Shown one piece after another: positions 60,201 through 64,000 of a stretch of DNA of 64,000 bases. Origin of the DNA: Holothuria scabra (Eukaryota > Echinodermata > Holothuroidea > Aspidochirotida > Holothuriidae); contig CM074196.1 in assembly GCA_037179385.1 (NCBI GenBank), positions 34,000,486-34,064,485 of the forward strand. Reading direction: 5' to 3'. A program made the position numbers and the translations under genes. Every line of letters starts with the position of its first letter. The first letter of the stretch is position 1. The notes beneath the pieces were generated by a model that was given only the letters and a program-made list of their open reading frames with translations, did no database searches and was not told where the DNA came from.

Positions 60201-62615
60201 TTTGGGTATATATACACACTTCAGATGTCTTTCTTCATTTGTCAAGCATCTTAAACTCTCGGCCTCTTCTACAGCTAACTCAAAACTCTTCTGATAGCTT
60301 TTACTCTTGATAACCTTGTCTGTTCTGCTGAATGTTAAAGTTTTTTTCTTTCCGTGATGTTTTTTCTTGATGCTCTGTCCCTTTAAATGTAAAGGATTTA
60401 AGACAATAATGAAGAAATTTATGAAGACATCAAAGCAGTAATTTGCAGTTCTAACAAATATTGGATGTAAATTTGGTAGATTTTATATTTTTAGGCCAGT
60501 CCATCATTTATGGTCATAAGCAAGGTAGTAGCTAGGCCTGTTGGTGGCACTAGGCCTTCAAGGTGACTGTCGTAAACTGTTAATTACAAACTCACAGTTA
60601 AGGATGAACAATATTGTCACATGATTGCCAATAGCTGTTCTTTAAACCAGATAGTCCACTTCACTAATTCAATTAGGGAGGGATGAGGAGGCAAGGGCTG
60701 TATTTTCCCTGTTTTAGTCCATGGTCCTACTTAAAGGGAAACATTGCAATTATTTTGCAAGGAAATTTTTTCCTTTTCAATCCAGCTTTTTAATAATGGC
60801 AAAGAGTGATAAATAACTTAAAATAAGGCAGTATGTTAGCCTTCTTTTCAAGAAACAAGTTTCCCTCAGATAGAAATTCAGTTGTTCATTGCTCAAGAAT
60901 AATTTGTTCACCCAAACTTTCGACATACATGCAACTTCCATAACTCTTCCTGTGCATAATATTGTGAGGATATGAAGCTACTGCTGGGGTTTATTGTTGA
61001 AACTAAATGATTTGATAATGACTAGAGGTGTTTACTTTTAATGCTATGTTGTAGCATTTTAAACACGATATTTCCCTCTAAAAGGCCATGAGTACCGGAC
61101 CATAAGAGGTTAAATTATCCAAGCCTAGTACTATTATGAATGTAGTACCCAAATCTTTTCAAGAACTGTCAAACTCATTTGCAGATATCAACCTTTAACT
61201 ATGCATGACATGTTTATTAAAGTGTACCTCAAGTCGAAAAGTTAAAATATATATATTCAAGAGAATGAAAGGTGAGTTATACCAGTCCAACTCCCATCTT
61301 AATAGGACATTCCTGAGCTGAGATATAAAATGTTGAAGTTTATTCACTCAAAACAAATTTGTCCACTGCACAATTATTTGTGACTTTCTTGTTGTACAAC
61401 TCACATAACCTGCTTTGTTTCCCTTTAAAATTAAAACTTACTTTATGACCTTGAACATTTCCTGTTTGCTTGCATAGCATATTGCACAGAGAGGGTTTTA
61501 ATTATTTACATCACCCCATGAGAGTAAAAGTGCTATCACACCTTGGTAAAAGGTGCAGTAACTTTCAGAAAAACAAAGAAATACAAAGATTGTAATACAA
61601 CAATGACATCACAAATTACTGTGCAATGTACCATTTTTTGTTGAGTGAATTAACTTCAACATTCTATATCTCAGCTCAGGAAATTCCTATAAAGCTGGGT
61701 GTTGGACTGTTAGAATTCATTTTTTATGCTCTTTAATATAAATTTTTGAATTTTTTGACTTGAGGTACACTTAAAAGTGGCTCATTGAGTTGGTTCATGA
61801 AATTCAACAAATTTTTTCAAAAGCTGTTCAGTTTTTTCCATATACCAATGACAAATGGTCTAAGTTAGACAATCCCTGTATTCCACATACAAATAACTGT
61901 CTTATGATTGAGTATTCAATGGCTCCACTACATGTTCAAAAATTTGTGACCGGACACTTTTTTAAATTATAAACAAAGCCTTCACAAATCAGGACACAAC
62001 AAAATTCAAAATTCTGACTTCTTCTGCAACTGTTGGATATGAAACTTGACTCACTATGCTTACTCAGAGCTGCCAACCAGTCCCCAAGAGAAAAGTATTT
62101 TTTAGTTACAAAAAACATATTTCTAAGGAAAAAGGAGTATTTTCAGCACGACAGAGCAAGGCGGAATTTTCCCCCCAATGACCTACTTTAGTGACCACAA
62201 TTATTTAGGCCTATGACTATCTTGTTTCAGTATGATACACATTTGCATACATGTATGTCAATGGAAAGCTCAACCTCTCAAGGTTTATTCAGCCTAGGCC
62301 CAAAATCTTGTTGCCTTTTTGTACTTTTCCAGAATCTTGTCTTGGAATTTAACTTTGTAACGTCAAAATTGTCTTGGCTGATTTTGTACTTTTTAAGGTC
62401 AGGAGGTCCAACAGAGTTTAATCATGTGCTTGGACTTGGTTTGTATGCAGTAGGGCAATTTTTAGGTCTCAGCCTATGCACTACCATATTGTATACCCAG
62501 CTGCTATTAAGTACAGCAGCCTAGGCCTAGGCCTAACAATAACATTAGATTAGGCATATGTGAGGCTGGCTCATACCTTAGTCTTAAATTTTTCATGCTC
62601 ATGTTTGTCTTGCAT
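38569..62615 (-). CDS. ARID-domain DNA-binding protein, ten coding exons
   Basis: Joining ten exons (listed separately) by GT-AG introns, all in phase, gives 566 residues. Residues 1-165 are basic and Lys-rich, with nuclear-localisation-like stretches (KKKHHGKKK, RPQRKRQ). About 166-262 form the ARID fold, a helix-turn-helix that binds DNA: HFMKSRG, LSAFRLFMSVQERGGYKEI, DWAAIVREI and a closing LLPYEKHL. About 263-424 are low-complexity Ser/Thr/Pro. Residues 425-492 are acidic and helix-like. The tail has a 10-residue tandem repeat and a PPPY motif (530-533), the shape bound by WW domains. By family knowledge it is a chromatin or transcription factor. I cannot assign it to ARID1-5 with confidence, so no symbol is given. 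Exon 1 is the least certain; the ARID exons are firm. Confidence 0.85.
39506..39889. mobile_element. MITE family V, copy 1 (intron 9), with YY1-like motifs
   Basis: Inverted ends gacttcctatacatatggac and gtccatgtatataagtc. AAGATGGCC lies near the left (39580-39588) and GCCGCCATCTTGG near the right (39796-39808), inverted. The second copy is at 52023-52401. The rest of intron 9 shows nothing else. Confidence 0.7.
40815..40915 (-). CDS. ARID gene exon 9 (residues 459-492)
   Basis: Acceptor gcttatttctttcag, donor GTATGT. Translates in phase to KYEAQKDSGRPVLEFYSM, then an acidic and Lys-rich end. Confidence 0.85.
41330..41448 (+). mobile_element. SINE body fragment (split by a hAT element)
   Basis: Contains caacaactgaaaaaagctgt and gacttaaaccaattggttta of the SINE body. 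It stops at the TSD aacctcat of the following hAT, and its continuation seems to resume at 42938. Confidence 0.6.
41449..42937. mobile_element. hAT element, 1489 bp, perfect TSD (intron 8)
   Basis: The TSD aacctcat is identical at 41441-41448 and 42938-42945. Ends CAGGCTTGGGGTGATTAC and (reverse complement) CAGGCTTGGGGTAATCG. Both ends carry dense gattgcgattac / gtaatcgattgc subterminal repeats over about 150 bases, typical transposase-binding clusters. A SINE piece (41638-41745) lies inside. No transposase is seen. Confidence 0.9.
41638..41745 (+). mobile_element. SINE fragment inside the hAT element
   Basis: ccacaactggaaaaaaaggc and a tail of ctatctaactaacta match the SINE body and 3' end. 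Confidence 0.5.
43004..43554. mobile_element. TTAA MITE, family Z, copy 1 (intron 8)
   Basis: A 551-base palindrome-ended element: AGAGTACCTCAAGTC at the left and gacttgagatacact at the right, with TTAA on both sides. The interior gtgactttcttgttgtacaa is shared with the copy at 61.2 kb. Confidence 0.85.
43559..44799. other. Intron 8 sequence, nothing firm
   Basis: AT-rich intron sequence with no exon or element ends that I can support. Confidence 0.4.
44803..45200 (-). pseudogene. Decayed LINE (non-LTR retrotransposon) ORF2 C-terminal fragment
   Basis: On the minus strand one frame reads WREDEALTRALMGHTCPTHV. After a frame change near a seven-T run (about 45072-45078) another frame reads CLPCNCTVTVCHILVDC. 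This order (LTR..xGHTxxTH, then CxxC...HILxxC) is the usual C-terminal end after the reverse transcriptase in several LINE groups. It is frameshifted and truncated, within intron 8. Confidence 0.65.
45365..45661 (+). mobile_element. TTAA MITE, family X, copy 5 (intron 8)
   Basis: Interior cattgctctatcattgacag and the right end ctggggttagaaggtttggcc are followed by TTAA. The left end is diverged. Confidence 0.7.
45666..47078. other. Intron 8 sequence with one perfect short hairpin
   Basis: No exon is seen. A perfect 13-base stem (tatctcaatacat / atgtattgagata) with a 3-base loop lies at 46793-46821. Confidence 0.5.
47079..47437 (-). mobile_element. TTAA MITE, family Y, copy 3 (intron 8)
   Basis: A 359-base element with TTAA on both sides and an AGGGCAATCAGAGTTTG-type left end. 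The interior is in reverse orientation to the copy at 59.7 kb. Confidence 0.75.
47501..47602 (-). CDS. ARID gene exon 8 (residues 425-458)
   Basis: Acceptor tttgtattcttttaaag, donor GTATGG. Encodes GWYLDPVDFQKDILEIDN followed by an acidic helix-like stretch, in phase on both sides. Confidence 0.85.
47900..48288 (+). mobile_element. Poly(A)-tailed retro-insertion with perfect 16-base TSD (intron 7)
   Basis: The TSD ggtttacaattaggaa is identical at 47884-47899 and 48289-48304. The insert ends in AATAAA (48242-48247), nine bases, then 32 A (48257-48288). This is a 5'-truncated copy of a polyadenylated transcript inserted by LINE machinery, antisense to the ARID gene. It holds no recognisable ORF, so the source is probably a 3' UTR; the parent is unknown. 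Confidence 0.85.
48481..48998 (-). CDS. ARID gene exon 7 (residues 252-424)
   Basis: Acceptor gtttcttgttacag, donor GTGAGC. It starts with NLLPYEKHL, the end of the ARID domain, and continues into a Ser/Thr/Pro-rich linker. The open frame runs on to 48407, but the donor gives the only in-phase join to exon 8. Confidence 0.88.
49953..50056 (-). CDS. ARID gene exon 6 (residues 218-251)
   Basis: Acceptor ccttttgtatcag, donor GTAATG. Encodes the middle of the ARID fold, including DWAAIVREI, ending within an Arg codon completed by exon 7. Confidence 0.88.
50271..50890. mobile_element. TTAA MITE, family Z, copy 2 (intron 5)
   Basis: Left AGTGTACCTCAAGTC, right gcttgaggtatact followed by TTAA. At about 50789-50858 a cctctaaaatatatataaga unit is duplicated in tandem, which explains the longer 620 bases. 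Confidence 0.8.
50895..52022. other. Intron 5 sequence, nothing recognised
   Basis: No exon or element ends are seen; a 69-codon ORF (51518-51727, +) looks fortuitous. Confidence 0.4.
52023..52401. mobile_element. MITE family V, copy 2 (intron 5)
   Basis: Inverted ends gacttcatatacatggacag and ctgtccatgtataggaagtc. AAGATGGCC at 52106-52114 and ACCATCTTG at 52325-52333 mirror copy 1. Confidence 0.75.
52488..52643 (-). CDS. ARID gene exon 5 (residues 166-217)
   Basis: Acceptor tcctgcctatcaatag, donor GTAAGT. Encodes the N-terminal half of the ARID domain (AHFMKSRGLLFDRK, then FRLFMSVQERGGYKE). It is 52 codons exactly, phase 0 at both ends. Confidence 0.88.
53378..53621. mobile_element. piggyBac-type MITE, 244 bp (intron 4)
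   Basis: TTAA on both sides (53374-53377, 53622-53625) and ends CCCTTTACTGTTGT / acaacggtaaaggg, the CCC...GGG at TTAA pattern of piggyBac. Just inside, gggtccttttggaccc forms a hairpin. GC-richer than its surroundings. Confidence 0.85.
53626..53922 (+). mobile_element. TTAA MITE, family X, copy 6 (intron 4)
   Basis: Shares its left TTAA with the piggyBac-type MITE; its right flank is TTCA. The interior is well conserved. Confidence 0.85.
54011..54202. repeat. 96-base tandem duplication (intron 4)
   Basis: Bases 54011-54106 are repeated at 54107-54202 with few changes; both start aatccacacttaaacaaatt and end in caatgggttccaaaa. No known family. Confidence 0.85.
54203..55547. other. Intron 4 sequence, nothing recognised
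   Basis: No exon or element ends are seen. Confidence 0.4.
55556..56243. mobile_element. hAT element, 688 bp, with nested MITE (intron 4)
   Basis: Ends CAGGGGTCGGCAAACTTTC and (reverse complement) CAGGGGTCAGCAACC, a classic hAT terminus. TSDs ctttaatg and cttcaaag match at only 6 of 8, so it is older. A family-W MITE sits inside at about 55720-55982. Confidence 0.8.
55720..55982 (+). mobile_element. TA-flanked MITE, family W, copy 5, inside a hAT
   Basis: Left tacatgaatccggacagcaa, right cagattcgta, with TA at both edges. It has the uninterrupted gatttaaggc that marks the target of the foldback in copy 2. Confidence 0.8.
56468..56554 (-). CDS. ARID gene exon 4 (residues 137-165)
   Basis: Encodes a Lys-rich 29 residues (KNTPKLINKSKCKK...). 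The acceptor is a tandem ccagcag, so the leading Gln codon (56552-56554) may be included or skipped without changing the frame. Donor GTAAGA. Confidence 0.82.
56672..56940 (+). mobile_element. TTAA MITE, family X, copy 7 (decayed, intron 3)
   Basis: Interior phrases tctttggttgacagcaaatt and gaagcaataacctgagatt match the family. Both ends are worn. Confidence 0.6.
57701..57822 (-). CDS. ARID gene exon 3 (residues 96-136)
   Basis: Acceptor after attcctgacttatgcag, donor GTGAGA. Encodes SRPQRKRQDQPSLPEVTP and a basic end. It completes the Ala codon begun in exon 2. Confidence 0.83.
58117..58201. repeat. Pentanucleotide microsatellite (ACAAT/ACAAC)n
   Basis: About 16 units, shifting from acaat to acaac and back. 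Lies in intron 2; ORFs across it are artefacts. Confidence 0.95.
59332..59631 (+). mobile_element. TTAA MITE, family X, copy 8 (intron 2)
   Basis: A 300-base copy with well-kept ends (aggaccaaacctctcacccc ... ggggtgagagaactgggcct). Flanks TTGA and TTCA are decayed TTAA. Confidence 0.85.
59666..60014 (+). mobile_element. TTAA MITE, family Y, copy 4 (intron 2)
   Basis: A 349-base element with TTAA on both sides. Left end acaggtaatcagagtttg, right end ctctgactgtccct. Confidence 0.8.
60134..60380 (-). CDS. ARID gene exon 2 (residues 14-95)
   Basis: Acceptor after taaatcctttacatttaaag, donor GTAAGG. Encodes a basic region starting GQSIKKKHHGKKKTLTF and ending VKKAEE. Phase 0 in, phase 1 out. Confidence 0.82.
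61221..61770. mobile_element. TTAA MITE, family Z, copy 3 (intron 1)
   Basis: A 550-base element: AGTGTACCTCAAGTCGAAAA at the left and ttttttgacttgaggtacac at the right, TTAA on both sides. The best-kept copy. Confidence 0.88.
62577..62615 (-). CDS. ARID gene exon 1, proposed start (residues 1-13)
   Basis: ATG at 62615-62613 opens 13 charged codons (MQDKHEHEKFKTK) to a donor AAG|GTATGA in phase 0, matching exon 2. An in-frame TGA lies six bases upstream of the ATG. No pyrimidine tract precedes it, so it is more likely a first exon than an internal one. The short length keeps this tentative. Confidence 0.55.
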
Positions 62616-62746
62616 AAATCACAATCCCACGCTGCATGATTCTACTGCATAGAAAGCAGCATCGTGCCAAGCTGGCTCAAACCAAATCAGCAACTGCCTC
62701 TCAGCCGTGAGTTTGTTCCCAGGAATAGGCTAGACTCACCAACCTC

Positions 62747-62755
62747 TATATATAG
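62747..62755 (-). promoter_or_regulatory. TATA-like box upstream of the ARID gene
   Basis: CTATATATA read on the minus strand, about 130 bases before the proposed ATG. It would place transcription start near 62720. Confidence 0.4.
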
Positions 62756-63634
62756 CCTTGTTTTTAAAGTACAGTAGAGAAAGCAATCAACTGTGACAAT
62801 GCACTGATACATCTCACTTTGTTGTTTATTCTGGTCTTAATAATTGTTTCCCTCCCATTAGCTTTGCCCAAAGTTTTTGACACCATTTCTAAGTATGTTA
62901 CTCCTTATCCACAATGAGCGGTTCATTGAATTGAAGGTAGCAAACACAAGTATGGTGCAGAGTGTGCAAACTACAGTACTGTAGGCAAGCTTATGGTTTG
63001 CATTATGCATTCCTCTATAATGCGTGCACCCGTGCAGCAAGCTGTGCTGTGGATATCACTTGCAGAAGGTAATAGCACAACAATGCACATGCTTGTTATC
63101 ACAGACAGCAAGATTCACACACCCATTCTCAGAAATTTCAAAAAACGGATTTTTGCACATCAAAACCTACAAACGTATTCCCATCCCCAAAATGTATTAA
63201 TACGTTAAAAACGTACTAGTTGGCAGCTCTGCTAATTATAAGCATTGTAATGTGGCACTACCCTAAACCATCTTTAAGCTTCTGATATCAACTCCGTGAG
63301 CCCCTTTAAATGGAAAAATGTTAATTCTCCAGAACATGTCCACAAAATTTGTTAGGAAAAGAAAAACATCTGCTTAGTTTGGAACAAAATTTGGAAAAAA
63401 CTCTTATCTCTGCTGCTTCTTACACATTAAAGGAAAAATGCAGTCCCTCTAATCTGAATTCACATACCCCATCATACTAGTCCATGAATAGTTCCTTTCA
63501 ATCATGTAACAATATTTTGCCACTTTTTGGATAAAGTTAGGGAGAACACCTTGGTTTGCCTTTTGTTCACAAAAGTTATGTACAAAATCATTTTCAAAGG
63601 TATTTGCAGTTAGTCAATTAAAATGAAATTATGA
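62756..63634. other. Region upstream of the ARID gene, nothing recognised
   Basis: No coding exon or element ends are seen. Confidence 0.4.
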
Positions 63635-63830
63635 CTCAGTTTCAAACCAATCAGTTTAAGTCGACCTGGCCACTGCCCTTTTTCCAGTTGTGGCTCAAGG
63701 GGTTATTTTCCATCCTCCATAGCCTATGCTGAGCACCACAAACAATGGCAGTAGGTTCTATTTTTAAAATCTTTCAAAGGACCCAGCCAAGAATCAAACT
63801 CCTCCTGGCTGCAAGTGGAATGGGATAACC
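63635..63830 (-). mobile_element. tRNA-derived SINE copy
   Basis: On the minus strand it has a B-box-like gtttgattcttgg, then aatagaacctactgccattg, and the body ccacaactggaaaaagggca and gtcgacttaaactgattgg. The tRNA-like head is diverged. Confidence 0.6.
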
Positions 63831-64000
63831 AGTCTGTAAAGAGGTGCATGTGTACTTGTAGGGTAAATAGGAGAAAACTGATGATTTCCCCCCACCATTC
63901 TGGGGTAAGAGCCCATAGTCTTCACTGAAAGTAAACCTACATTATAGAAACACTTCTTGTGTTTCTTTAATAGTACAACTCCACTAGTGCCTGTCACCAT

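Noticed and set aside
63794..64000. 68-codon minus-strand ORF at the window edge as an upstream ARID exon
   Set aside because: No donor in phase and partial overlap with a SINE; exon 1 at 62577-62615 fits better.

Overview
The window is animal nuclear DNA. It has GT-AG introns, a spliced ARID-domain gene, an LRR/immunoglobulin receptor gene and a very dense load of DNA transposons. The mix of hAT, Harbinger, piggyBac-type and CACT-ended elements, tRNA-derived SINEs, and a large single-exon LRR-Ig receptor would fit a marine invertebrate, perhaps a deuterostome such as an echinoderm, hemichordate or lancelet. That placement is inference; no marker gene in the window fixes the species.

Region 1 (1-4.9 kb): a repeat with an AC-rich microsatellite, one TTAA-flanked MITE, then an intact intronless gene (1840-4479, +) for an 879-residue type I membrane protein: signal peptide, about 13 LRRs with N- and C-caps, one Ig domain, a Pro/Thr stalk, one membrane helix, and a cytoplasmic tail rich in Ser and Tyr. 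A poly(A) signal lies 356 bases past the stop.

Region 2 (4.9-38.5 kb): no host gene that I can support. It is a mosaic of mobile elements, many delimited by terminal inverted repeats plus target-site duplications (TSDs): six hAT-type elements, a 4.57-kb Harbinger element with a truncated transposase and a hAT nested inside it, two CACT-ended TA-flanked elements, four copies of a TA-flanked MITE, several TTAA MITEs, and SINE pieces.

Region 3 (38.5-62.8 kb): one minus-strand gene of ten coding exons. All nine introns are GT-AG and every junction is in phase, giving a 566-residue nuclear-type protein with an ARID DNA-binding domain (about residues 166-262). The introns carry two more hAT elements, three copies of a 0.55-0.62-kb TTAA MITE, four copies of a 0.3-kb TTAA MITE, a piggyBac-type MITE, a LINE fragment, and a recent poly(A)-tailed retro-insertion with a perfect 16-base TSD. 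A TATA-like box is seen about 130 bases upstream of the proposed start codon.

The two genes diverge from the transposon-rich middle and show no sign of working together. The most informative content is the order of insertions: Harbinger, then a TTAA MITE at its edge and a hAT inside it; a TA foldback inside a TA MITE; a hAT inside a SINE; a piggyBac MITE sharing one TTAA with another MITE.
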